20,551 nucleotides of DNA from CAZKWY01 sp964556655 (GTDB taxonomy: Bacteria > Patescibacteriota > Minisyncoccia > Portnoybacterales > UBA2143): NCBI GenBank assembly GCA_964556655.1, contig CAZKWY010000013.1, positions 1-20,551 of the forward strand, given 5' to 3'. The position numbers were made by a program, and so were the translations under genes. Each line of letters starts with the position of its first letter. Position 1 is the first letter of the stretch. The notes beneath the pieces were generated by a model. It saw only the letters and a program-made list of their open reading frames with translations. It made no database searches and was not told the origin of the DNA. Below are positions 7,936 through 15,662 of the stretch, piece after piece.

Positions 7936-7964
7936 ATTATGTAAGCTATAATTATATATGTCAA
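7936..7964 (-). promoter_or_regulatory. Minus-strand promoter of the 53-codon gene
   Basis: Read on the minus strand: -35 TTGACA (7964-7959), a 17-base spacer, -10 CATAAT (7941-7936). The predicted start is near 7929, giving a leader of about 37 bases that carries the GGAGGA site. The -35 box overlaps the ATG of the divergent glycosyltransferase gene at 7958. Confidence 0.75.
7947..7952 (+). promoter_or_regulatory. -10 element for the glycosyltransferase at 7958
   Basis: A perfect TATAAT (7947-7952) ends 5 bases before the ATG at 7958. A start 6-7 bases downstream would place the RNA 5' end at or within the initiation codon, i.e. a leaderless mRNA, in agreement with the absence of a Shine-Dalgarno. 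The best -35 candidate, TTGTGC at 7922-7927, has a long 19-base spacer, so the -35 is weak. Confidence 0.6.
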
Positions 7965-9157
7965 TAAAAAAGCCAGACAAAAAAGTAAAAAGAATAGGCA
8001 TTGACGCGCGTTTTTACGGTCCTCGCCAAAAAGGGCTGGGAAGGTATGTCGAAAAGCTGGTCAAAAACTTAGAAAAAATAGACCATCATAATCAATATAT
8101 TATTTTTCTTAAAAAAGACAACTGGCACGAGTATGAGCCAAGCCGAAGCAACTTTAAAAAAGTTTTAGCGGATTGTCATTGGTATACTTTAAAAGAGCAG
8201 TTTTTTATGCCGATGAAAATGTGGCGGGAGAATTTGGATTTGATTCATTTCCCTCATTTTAATGTCCCTTTGTTTTGCTTTCGTCCTTTTGTCATTACTA
8301 TTCACGATCTTATCTTAAAGAGGTTTCCCACGCGTCGCGCTTCGCTAACAGGCTTTTTAAGGTATTGGATTAAAAACAAGGGTTATCAGATTATTATCAA
8401 CAGAGCAGTTAAAAGAGCGGAAAAAATCATCGCTGTATGCTGCTACACTAAGCAGGATGTTATCAGCCATTTTGCTTCCCAAAAAATTAATCCAAATAAA
8501 ATCAAAGTAGTTTATGAAGGTGTTCCTTCTATTCTAAGAATGAGGGGAAGAAAATCGCAAACAGAAAAAAGGCGACTCTCTTTTTTAGAAAAATATCATA
8601 TTGAACGTCCCTATTTATTATACGTAGGCAACGCTTATCCTCACAAAAATTTGGAACGGTTGGTTTTTTCTTTTAATGAATTGCTCAAAGAGAAGGAGAG
8701 CCTTTCTTTGGTTTTAGTAGGCGAAGAAGACTATTTTTATCGTTGTTTGAAAAAGAAAGTTGAGCCAGATCTTTTGAGGCGACATCAGATAATTTTTACC
8801 GATTTTGTTTCAGATCGTGAATTAGCCATTCTTTATCGCTGCGCCGAGCTTTATGTTTTCCCCTCTCTTTTTGAAGGCTTTGGCTTGCCCCCCTTGGAGG
8901 CTATGGCCTATGGTTTGCCGGTAGCCAGCTCTAATGCCTCTTGCCTGCCAGAAATTTTAGGGCCGGCGGCAGCCTATTTTAATCCCGAAGAGATTTCTGA
9001 TATCAAGGAAAAAATTAAAATGGCTTTAGAGAATGAAAAATGCCGCCGGGAACTTGTCCAAGAAGGGTTTAAAAGGATCAAACTTTACAGCTGGCAAAAA
9101 ATGGCCGAAGAAATTAAAAATATTTACGAATCTGTCCCATTTAAAAAGGCTTTCTAG
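7958..9157 (+). CDS. GT4 family glycosyltransferase
   Basis: Third GT-B glycosyltransferase, 399 residues, expected to extend the lipid-linked glycan. After a basic 12-residue N-terminus comes the strand RIGIDARFY (12-20) with the glycine loop KGLGRYVEKL (25-34). IHDLILKRFP (115-124) and IAVCCYTKQDV (158-168) follow in the acceptor domain. The donor domain has YVGNAYPHKNL (222-232), LVGEED (253-258) and LFEGFGLPPLEAMAYG with the EX7E pair Glu306/Glu314. The family match is similar to the preceding gene, but it is separated from it by the 260-base region that holds the minus-strand small gene. It is probably transcribed from its own -10 element as a leaderless message. ATG 7958 is supported by the promoter position and the lack of any upstream start. 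Donor sugar is not determinable. Confidence 0.92.
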   Translation: MSIKKPDKKVKRIGIDARFYGPRQKGLGRYVEKLVKNLEKIDHHNQYIIFLKKDNWHEYEPSRSNFKKVLADCHWYTLKEQFFMPMKMWRENLDLIHFPHFNVPLFCFRPFVITIHDLILKRFPTRRASLTGFLRYWIKNKGYQIIINRAVKRAEKIIAVCCYTKQDVISHFASQKINPNKIKVVYEGVPSILRMRGRKSQTEKRRLSFLEKYHIERPYLLYVGNAYPHKNLERLVFSFNELLKEKESLSLVLVGEEDYFYRCLKKKVEPDLLRRHQIIFTDFVSDRELAILYRCAELYVFPSLFEGFGLPPLEAMAYGLPVASSNASCLPEILGPAAAYFNPEEISDIKEKIKMALENEKCRRELVQEGFKRIKLYSWQKMAEEIKNIYESVPFKKAF

Positions 9158-9201
9158 TTTTTTACGGGTCTTTCTTCCACATGTTAAGGTCGATTAAGGT
9201 A

Positions 9202-9210
9202 TGGTATAAT
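9202..9210 (+). promoter_or_regulatory. Extended -10 promoter of the DUF4012 gene
   Basis: TGGTATAAT (9202-9210) is a perfect -10 hexamer with the extended TGn element; no good -35 is seen (TGTTAA at 9182-9187 is the nearest at 17 bases). Transcription would start near 9217, leaving a leader of about 70 bases. The leader's first bases form a small hairpin, CCTGA-CTGT-TCAGG (9218-9231), which may protect the 5' end. Confidence 0.65.
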
Positions 9211-9277
9211 TTAAAAACCTGACTGTTCAGGCATTTTGTGTTATCTGCTTTTGCTGAAATATTTTTTTGATCTTAAT

Positions 9278-9282
9278 GGAGG
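9278..9282 (+). promoter_or_regulatory. Strong ribosome binding site of the DUF4012 gene
   Basis: GGAGG at 9278-9282 sits 5 bases before ATG 9288. It decides the start in favour of 9288 over the in-frame TTG at 9267 or ATG at 9276. It is one of only two strong Shine-Dalgarno sites I see in the window. Confidence 0.8.
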
Positions 9283-9287
9283 TTTTT

Positions 9288-12134
9288 ATGGCTTCAGGCC
9301 GCTCTTCTTCTAAGAAAAATATTTTAAAAGTTCTCTTTGATATCAAGCCCGTTACTGAGGGAGGAGTTTTAGATTTGAAAAAAATAAATAAAGTTAACGA
9401 GACGGTTGACCTAAGCGCCTATACTTTAAAAAGTTCTTTGCCTAAAGAGGAAAATAATGGAATAGAGATAGAACATAAGGACGAAAAGGAAAGCGAGATT
9501 CCCCAAAAAATAAACTTGGCCTTTTCCTCTAAGCCACTGGCTGATTCTTCTAAAAAGGAAGCTTCAAAAGCGTCTTTAGCGGAAGAATCGGTTTCCTGCC
9601 TTGGCGGATTGCCAAGCAGAGAAGAAATTCTTCAAGAGCTGGAGAAGTTTGATCTAGAAGAAGAAATGACGCAAGCTTCTTTTGCTAATAAGACAGTAGA
9701 AGGCAGAAACAAAAAACCAGCAAAGAGAAAAATTAAAAATGATAATCTTTCTTCTAAAAAGCTTTTTTTAAAAAAAGAACAGAAAAAACCAGAAAAAAGC
9801 TGGGAGGAAATTTCTCAAGACTATTTTTCCATTGCGGGAGACAATCAGCGTGATAAAATTTACGACTTAGAAAAATTCTATTTCCATCCCGATAGAATTA
9901 GAAAAGAGCCTCCTTGCCAAATTAAAACTAAAACCGTCAAAAAAGAAAAAAGAGAGCCTCTTAGGCAAGAAGAAATTGATTGGGAATTAGCTGAGGCAGA
10001 AAAGGGGAAAAGCGATCTTTTTACCGTTCAGACTGCTAAGATTGCCAAAAGGCCTTTTACGCCGGCCGAAGAAAATCTTTTTAAAAAACGGCTGGAGAGA
10101 AATAAAGCTGGAAGCAACTTCTCTTTAAAAGAGACAAAAAAAAGAAAAAGAGGTTGGCTAGGGTTCGTTTTTGCTGGCGTTATTATCTCTCTCGTTATTC
10201 CGGTTAGCGCTTGGCTAAGCAAAGGGTTGTTGATTAAGGAAAATGCTTTAAGTAATAGCTTTTCTGCCTATCAAGGATTAATGGCGGCCAAAAATTCTTT
10301 AAAAGAGGCAGACTGGCAGGGGGCGGAAAATAATTTTAGTTCGGCGCATGAAAATTTTTTCAAGGCGCGGCAGGAAATTAACAAATTGGGCCAGATTACT
10401 TTAAATATTATTGATAATCTTCCTGGAGCAGAAGAAGTTTCTTCAGGCAATCATCTAGTTAAAGTCGGGGAAAATTTAGCCAAAGCTGGCCAACATATGT
10501 CTTCGGCAGTAGGGATATTTGCTTCAGAAAATCTTTTTGGCCTAATGAGTCTTCCTGAAAAAAATGACGGCCATCTTCTTGCCGTTGAGGAAGATCATTC
10601 GCTGACTGATAAAATAGCCGAAGGGCGAATAGGATTGATTAACGGACTGGCCGATATTCGTCTTGCAACTAAAGAATTAGGCCAAGTAGAAGTGCTTTCT
10701 TTGCCTGAAGACATTCGGGAGGGAGTCAGTTTTCTAAAAAGCGATCTCCCTCTGGTAGAAGAAATGCTCTCCCAGGCAGCTGATTGGTCAAACGCTTTTT
10801 TGAAAATTCTTGGCCACAACAATCCGCGCCAATATCTGCTGGTTTTTCAAAACAACAGCGAGCTTAGAGCAACGGGGGGCTTTATTGGCACCTACGGACT
10901 GGTGACTCTAGATCGAGGCACTATTTCAGATCTTTTAATTGAGGGCGTTTTTAACGCGGACGGTCAGTTGCATGAAAAGATTATTCCGCCTCGTCCGATA
11001 CAGAAAGTAAGTACAGCTTGGTCTATGCATGATGCTAACTGGTTTGCTGATTGGCCTACCTCGGCGGAAAAAATCGCTTGGTTTTACGAAAAAACTGGCG
11101 GTCCGACAGTAAGCGGAGTAATTAGCTTTACTCCTACGGTAGCAGAGCGAATTTTAGAAATTACTGGTCCTATTGCTATGCCAGAATATGGAGTTGTTTT
11201 GTCGGCTGATAATTTCGTTGAACTTGTCCAATATGAAGTGGAGGTTGACTATGACAAAGAGCTTAATCAGCCCAAAAAAATATTAGCGGATTTTGCCCCT
11301 CTTTTCATCGATAAAATCAACGAACTTTCTTCAGAGAAAAAGAAACAAGCCTTCGAAATTATTTTCAATGCCCTTTCAGAAAAACATATTCTTGCCTACT
11401 TCAAAGATCCTGCTTTAGAACAGGTGATGGAAAAAGAAGGTTGGGCGGGAAAGCTTTTAGAAACAGAAAAAGATTTTCTTAGCGTAGTTTCCTCTAACAT
11501 TAACGGTTATAAAACAGACAGAGTTATTGAGGAATCCATCGAACATCAGACAGAGATTCAAGAAGACGGCTCTATCATTGACACCTTAACTGTTCGTCGC
11601 CGTCATCGGGGGGGAAATGAGGATTATGAGTGGTGGAATCGTGTCAACGCTAATTATTTAAGAGTTTATCTTCCTTTGGGGGCAGAGCTTATTTCAGTGC
11701 GGGGGCAAACTTTCGAAAATTACCAGCCGCCTATTGATTATCAAGCTTACGGCTTTAGCCAAGATCCTTTAGTTGCTTCTATAGAAAACAAAATGATTAT
11801 TGATCCCTCCACCAACACCCGCATTGCCGAAGAAAACGACAAGACTGTTTTTGGCAATTGGGTCTATCTTAGTCCTGGCGAAGAAGTGGTTCTTGTCTAT
11901 AAATACAAGCTGCCTTTTAAGATAGACTTGACCAAATCGTCAGACAGTTATAGTTTATTAGTTCAAAAGCAGTTAGGCTCTTTGGAGAATGATTTTAAGC
12001 ATTTGATGACTTTTCCCCAAGAATGGCATGTTTCTTGGAGTTATCCTGACGAATGGCGGCCTGCTAATGGCGAAGCTGTTTGGCAAGGAGATCTTAAGAG
12101 AGATCGTTTTCTCGGCGCTGCTTTTGAGCTTTAA
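9288..12134 (+). CDS. Membrane-anchored DUF4012 domain protein
   Basis: Large (948 residues) protein of unknown biochemical role. The family is common in CPR, Chloroflexi and Gram-positive bacteria, often beside surface polysaccharide genes. Residues 1-285 are charged, low-complexity and Lys/Glu-rich, with no recognised fold, and should be cytoplasmic. A basic KKRKR stretch precedes a single transmembrane helix (about 290-310). A helical segment follows (about 315-500), then the DUF4012 core with YLLVFQNNSELRATGGFIG (516-534), where the RATGGF motif is the family hallmark. The outside portion ends with a beta-rich region to the C-terminus. The start at 9288 is set by the GGAGG site. It lies between three glycosyltransferases and a flippase, so a role in glycan attachment or export outside the membrane is a reasonable inference, not shown. 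Confidence 0.88.
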   Translation: MASGRSSSKKNILKVLFDIKPVTEGGVLDLKKINKVNETVDLSAYTLKSSLPKEENNGIEIEHKDEKESEIPQKINLAFSSKPLADSSKKEASKASLAEESVSCLGGLPSREEILQELEKFDLEEEMTQASFANKTVEGRNKKPAKRKIKNDNLSSKKLFLKKEQKKPEKSWEEISQDYFSIAGDNQRDKIYDLEKFYFHPDRIRKEPPCQIKTKTVKKEKREPLRQEEIDWELAEAEKGKSDLFTVQTAKIAKRPFTPAEENLFKKRLERNKAGSNFSLKETKKRKRGWLGFVFAGVIISLVIPVSAWLSKGLLIKENALSNSFSAYQGLMAAKNSLKEADWQGAENNFSSAHENFFKARQEINKLGQITLNIIDNLPGAEEVSSGNHLVKVGENLAKAGQHMSSAVGIFASENLFGLMSLPEKNDGHLLAVEEDHSLTDKIAEGRIGLINGLADIRLATKELGQVEVLSLPEDIREGVSFLKSDLPLVEEMLSQAADWSNAFLKILGHNNPRQYLLVFQNNSELRATGGFIGTYGLVTLDRGTISDLLIEGVFNADGQLHEKIIPPRPIQKVSTAWSMHDANWFADWPTSAEKIAWFYEKTGGPTVSGVISFTPTVAERILEITGPIAMPEYGVVLSADNFVELVQYEVEVDYDKELNQPKKILADFAPLFIDKINELSSEKKKQAFEIIFNALSEKHILAYFKDPALEQVMEKEGWAGKLLETEKDFLSVVSSNINGYKTDRVIEESIEHQTEIQEDGSIIDTLTVRRRHRGGNEDYEWWNRVNANYLRVYLPLGAELISVRGQTFENYQPPIDYQAYGFSQDPLVASIENKMIIDPSTNTRIAEENDKTVFGNWVYLSPGEEVVLVYKYKLPFKIDLTKSSDSYSLLVQKQLGSLENDFKHLMTFPQEWHVSWSYPDEWRPANGEAVWQGDLKRDRFLGAAFEL

Positions 12135-12148
12135 AAACAGCCTGATGA

Positions 12149-13750
12149 ATGATTAAATCATTATTAAATAAAAAATCAAAAACTGTAACGGCCGCTGCGA
12201 TCATTTTGGGAGCGGCTTCTTTGATTAGTCGTTTGCTGGGCCTGGTAAGAGACAGGGTGCTGGCTGGAAGATTTGGAGCAGGGTATGAGCTGGATATTTA
12301 TTATGCCGCCTTTCGTGTCCCGGATTTAGTCTATTCTTTGTTGGTATTAGGGGCTATTTCAGCAGGCTTTATTCCGGTTTTTCTCGGCTATTTAGTAGAG
12401 AAGGAACGAAAAAAAGCCTGGCATTTAGCAAGCAGTATTTTAAATCTACTTGCCTTATTAATGGTTGCTGTAAGCTTGATTCTAATTATCTTGGCTCCCC
12501 GGCTGGTTGGCTTGGTAGCCCCCGGCTTTAGCGAAGAACAGCTTGCTTTAGCGGTGAAATTAACGCGGGTAATGTTTTTGAGCCCTATCCTGCTTGGTCT
12601 GAGCACTGTCCTCGGCAGTATTTTGCGCAGCTTCCAAAGGTTTTTAATCTATTCTTTATCTCCCATTTTATACAATCTAGCTATTATCATAGGAGCCGTT
12701 TTTTTAGTAGACTACTTCGGTCTGATGGGTTTGGCTTACGGAGTTGTTTTAGGGTCTTTGCTCCATCTTTTGGTTCAGGTTCCTACAGTCTATTTATGCG
12801 GTTATCGCTGGCGGCCTGTTTTTGACTTTAGGTTTGAAGGAGCAAAAAGAATGTTCTCTTTAATGCCGGCGCGTGTCTTAGGGCTCTCTCTTTCTCAGAT
12901 TAACCTTTGGATGATGACTATTCTTGCTTCTCTTTTGACAGCTGGCAGTATTACCGCCTACAATCTTTCCGAGAATATCTGGAGCTTTCCTTTGGGCATC
13001 TTTGGCATTTCTTTTGTTCTGGCTGCTTTCCCTAAGCTTTCTGAAGCGGCGCAGAAAAAAGATGATAAGAAATTTGTTAAGACGCTTTCTTTAACGGCGC
13101 GGCAGATAGTTTTTTTTACTTTGCCTGCCTCGGTTCTTTTTATTGTTCTTAGCCAGGAAATTGTCAGCATTATCCTGGGGACAGGAAGATTTGGCGCTCA
13201 AGACATTGAAATGACTGCCTCGACGCTCGCTTTTTTATCGCCGGCTTTGTTTGTTGAGGGACTGATCCTTCTTTTCTTGCGCGCTTTTTTTGCTCGGGAG
13301 AACGCATGGATGCCTTTCTGGCTTGGTCTAGTGGCTAATGCCAGCCGCTTGTTAGCGGCTTGGTTTCTTTCGCGGGAATTCGGAGTAGCGGGACTGGCCA
13401 TGGGCTTTTCTTTGGGCAGCTTAGTCTATTTAGCTTTGCTTTTTGCCGCCCTTAAGAAAAAAATAGGTCATTTAGAAGAGGGCGTTCTAGCAATCTCTTT
13501 TTTGAAAATGCTGATTGCTTCTTTACTGGCTGGCGCAGGAGCTTTTTATCTCCGTGATGGATTTGCTCTATTAATAGAACCGAATAATTTTTCAAGGCTT
13601 TTTCTTCAGGGGCTGTCTTCTGGCCTAGGCGGAGTATTGATTTATTTGGCTTCCGCGCGCCTTTTGGGGATAAGGGAATTAAAACCCTTCCTTTCCATGC
13701 TATTTATTAAGAGAAGAAAAAAAAATGACTCTTCAGAAATCTCAAATTAG
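12149..13750 (+). CDS. murJ: MurJ/MviN-family lipid-linked glycan flippase
   Basis: Polytopic MOP-superfamily membrane protein (533 residues, about 14 hydrophobic helices), expected to flip lipid II or another undecaprenyl-linked glycan outward. The N-terminal signature is clear: ISRLLGLVRDRVLAGRFGAG (26-45), with Arg28, Arg34 and Asp49 matching E. coli MurJ Arg18, Arg24 and Asp39. The later signature SFPLGIFGISFVLAAFP (279-295) is also present. However, the E. coli Arg52 and Glu57 positions are Tyr62 and Leu67, and the Arg270 and Glu273 positions are Asn276 and Ser279. The substrate could therefore be lipid II or the product of the upstream glycosyltransferases. It starts 14 bases after the DUF4012 gene with no Shine-Dalgarno, and its 3' end overlaps lepA by 26 bases. 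Confidence 0.9.
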   Translation: MIKSLLNKKSKTVTAAAIILGAASLISRLLGLVRDRVLAGRFGAGYELDIYYAAFRVPDLVYSLLVLGAISAGFIPVFLGYLVEKERKKAWHLASSILNLLALLMVAVSLILIILAPRLVGLVAPGFSEEQLALAVKLTRVMFLSPILLGLSTVLGSILRSFQRFLIYSLSPILYNLAIIIGAVFLVDYFGLMGLAYGVVLGSLLHLLVQVPTVYLCGYRWRPVFDFRFEGAKRMFSLMPARVLGLSLSQINLWMMTILASLLTAGSITAYNLSENIWSFPLGIFGISFVLAAFPKLSEAAQKKDDKKFVKTLSLTARQIVFFTLPASVLFIVLSQEIVSIILGTGRFGAQDIEMTASTLAFLSPALFVEGLILLFLRAFFARENAWMPFWLGLVANASRLLAAWFLSREFGVAGLAMGFSLGSLVYLALLFAALKKKIGHLEEGVLAISFLKMLIASLLAGAGAFYLRDGFALLIEPNNFSRLFLQGLSSGLGGVLIYLASARLLGIRELKPFLSMLFIKRRKKNDSSEISN

Positions 13751-15533
13751 AAACTTTTGCATCATTTCCCATATTGACCACGGCAAGTCCACCTTAGCGG
13801 ATCGTTTTTTAGAATTGACCAAGACTGTGGAGGGAAGAAAAATGCATGCCCAATTTTTGGATATGATGGAATTGGAAAAAGAAAAAGGCATTACTATTAA
13901 ACTTCAGCCGGTCAGAATGAAATATGAGCTGGCTGGAGCAGAGTTTGTCCTTAACCTTATCGACACCCCCGGCCATGTTGATTTTTCTTACGAAGTTTCC
14001 CGCAGTCTGGCAGCTGTAGAAGGGGCGGTCCTTTTAGTAGATGCTAGTCAAGGGGTGCAGGCGCAGACGCTGGCCAATCTTCATTTGGCTCAACAGCAGT
14101 CACTGGTCATTATCCCAGTAGTCAACAAGATTGATTTGCCTCATGCCAGAACAGAAGAAGCGGTCGAAGGGCTAAGCCGTCTCTTAGAGATTGAGCCGAA
14201 AGATATTATTAAAATTTCTGCCAAAGAGGGAACAAATGTAGAAAAAGTTATTCAAAGAATCATCGAGCAAGTGCCGTCTCCTCAAGGCGCGCCTAATTTG
14301 CCGGCTCGTGCTTTAATTTTTGATTCAGATTATGATGCCTACAAAGGAGTGGTCGCTTATCTTAGGATCATAGACGGAAAAATTAGCACAGGAGAGAAAA
14401 TAAAAATGATGGCTTCGAAGACGCAGGCAGATGTCTTGGAGACAGGCGTTTTTAACCCCGCCCTTATTAAAAAAGAAACATTAGAAGCAGGAGAAATCGG
14501 ATATTTGGCCACTGGCTTAAAGGATATTGAGCTTTGTCGAGTGGGAGATACTATTGTCTTAGAAAAAACTTCTGGCCAGACCAAACCGCTAGCAGGATAC
14601 AAAGAGCCAAAGCCGATGGTTTTCGCTAGTTTTTATCCTGCCCAAGCGGATGATTACGATCTTTTAAAAGATGCTTTAGAAAGATTGAAATTAAGCGATG
14701 CCGCTTTGCAGTTTGAACTTGAGTCGTGCGAAGGTTTGGGAAGAGGCTTCCGCTGCGGATTCTTAGGCATGCTTCATTTGGAAATTGTTTCTGAAAGACT
14801 CAAAAGAGAGCATAGTCTTAATCTTGTTTTAACCGCGCCTTCGGTTAATTATAAGGTGGTTCTTAAAGATGGAAGAGAAAGAGAAGCGGCTTCTGTTTCT
14901 GAACTTCCTTCAGAGGATCATATTAGCCAAATAAAAGAGCCTTGGGTCGCTTTAGAAATTATTACTCCCAGCCAATACCTAGGAACTGTCATGAAGCTTT
15001 TAGAAAGCAGTCGGGGAACATACCAAGATATGGAATATCTTTCTAGCGATCGCGTCCTTCTTAAGTATGAGGCTCCTTTAAGCGAAATAGTAATAGATTT
15101 TTATGATAAACTAAAAAACAGCACCGCGGGTTATGCTTCTGCTGCTTATGAGCCAGCTGATTATCGGCTGGCCGAGATGGTCAAAATGGATATTCTGGTA
15201 GGCGGGGAAAAAGTTATTGCCTTTTCTCGGATTGTCCACGAAAGCAGGGCTTACCAGGCGGCTCGTTCTCTGGTCGGGCGCTTAAAAGAGGCTATCCCTC
15301 CCCAGCTTTTTGCTGTTCCTATTCAAGCCATGGTTGGAGGAAGAATTGTCGCTCGCGAAACTGTTCGCGCCTTGCGCAAAGATGTTATCGGTCATCTTTA
15401 CGGAGGGGACTATACGCGCAAGAAAAAACTTTTGGAAAAGCAGAAAAAAGGCAAGAAAAAGATGAAAGAAAAAGGTAGGATTAATATCCCTCAAGAAGTC
15501 TTTTTAAGGGCCTTAAAACAAGGGGATCATTAA
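13725..15533 (+). CDS. lepA: Elongation factor 4 (LepA), ribosomal back-translocase GTPase
   Basis: Translational GTPase that acts on the 70S ribosome, remodelling stalled or mistranslocated complexes and helping 30S biogenesis. The 602-residue length is standard. GTPase motifs are intact: G1 SHIDHGKST (15-23), G2 GITIK (55-59), G3 DTPGHVDF (80-87), G4 NKID (134-137) and G5 SAKEG (165-169). Domain II, the III and V domains and the LepA-specific C-terminal domain follow. The last part ends with the Lys-rich GGDYTRKKKLLEKQKKGKK stretch and IPQEVFLRALK typical of the family. The ATG lies inside the last codons of murJ (26-base overlap), which suggests translational coupling although the functions are unrelated. 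The 3' end overlaps a minus-strand 34-codon gene by 21 bases. Confidence 0.97.
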   Translation: MTLQKSQIRNFCIISHIDHGKSTLADRFLELTKTVEGRKMHAQFLDMMELEKEKGITIKLQPVRMKYELAGAEFVLNLIDTPGHVDFSYEVSRSLAAVEGAVLLVDASQGVQAQTLANLHLAQQQSLVIIPVVNKIDLPHARTEEAVEGLSRLLEIEPKDIIKISAKEGTNVEKVIQRIIEQVPSPQGAPNLPARALIFDSDYDAYKGVVAYLRIIDGKISTGEKIKMMASKTQADVLETGVFNPALIKKETLEAGEIGYLATGLKDIELCRVGDTIVLEKTSGQTKPLAGYKEPKPMVFASFYPAQADDYDLLKDALERLKLSDAALQFELESCEGLGRGFRCGFLGMLHLEIVSERLKREHSLNLVLTAPSVNYKVVLKDGREREAASVSELPSEDHISQIKEPWVALEIITPSQYLGTVMKLLESSRGTYQDMEYLSSDRVLLKYEAPLSEIVIDFYDKLKNSTAGYASAAYEPADYRLAEMVKMDILVGGEKVIAFSRIVHESRAYQAARSLVGRLKEAIPPQLFAVPIQAMVGGRIVARETVRALRKDVIGHLYGGDYTRKKKLLEKQKKGKKKMKEKGRINIPQEVFLRALKQGDH

Positions 15534-15617
15534 AAAGAAAACCATGCTGATAATTACCAAGCTGGCGAGAATAACCCAGATAACCCTAAAAGATTTTCTT
15601 TTAGCTGACTGCTTCAT
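15513..15617 (-). CDS. Putative 34-residue membrane peptide
   Basis: Unrecognised micro-gene: ATG at 15617-15615, TAA at 15515-15513. The product has a basic N-terminus (MKQSAKRKSFR, with five Lys/Arg) and then one continuous hydrophobic helix (about 12-34, including VIWVILASLVIISMVFFLM). The positive-inside rule would put the N-terminus in the cytoplasm. An extended -10 promoter (TGGTATAAT on the minus strand, 15658-15650) gives a leader of about 25 bases; no clear Shine-Dalgarno is seen. The stop lies within the 3' end of lepA. Tiny proteins of this build (basic start plus one helix) are familiar from Parcubacteria in my recollection, but I cannot name a family. The main doubt is that short hydrophobic frames can occur by chance. 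Confidence 0.6.
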   Translation of the reverse strand: MKQSAKRKSFRVIWVILASLVIISMVFFLMIPLF

Positions 15618-15622
15618 AAGAT

Positions 15623-15651
15623 TTGCCAGAAAGATAATTTTAAAGTAGTAT
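15623..15651 (+). promoter_or_regulatory. Candidate promoter of the FtsB/DivIC-like gene
   Basis: -35 TTGCCA (15623-15628, five of six matches), 17-base spacer, -10 TAGTAT (15646-15651, four of six). Start would be near 15658, only about 5 bases before the ATG at 15663, so the mRNA would be almost leaderless. It overlaps the minus-strand promoter of the 34-codon gene. Confidence 0.5.
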
Positions 15652-15658
15652 TATACCA
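15650..15658 (-). promoter_or_regulatory. Extended -10 promoter of the 34-codon gene
   Basis: Minus-strand TGGTATAAT, with the 11-base word TATGGTATAAT (15660-15650) identical to the promoter word of the DUF4012 gene (9200-9210). No convincing -35 is present, consistent with an extended -10 class. Predicted start near 15643. Confidence 0.6.
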
Positions 15659-15662
15659 TAGC

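Noticed and set aside
9267..9287. TTG at 9267 or ATG at 9276 as the DUF4012 start
   Set aside because: The strong GGAGG at 9278-9282 is placed correctly only for ATG 9288.
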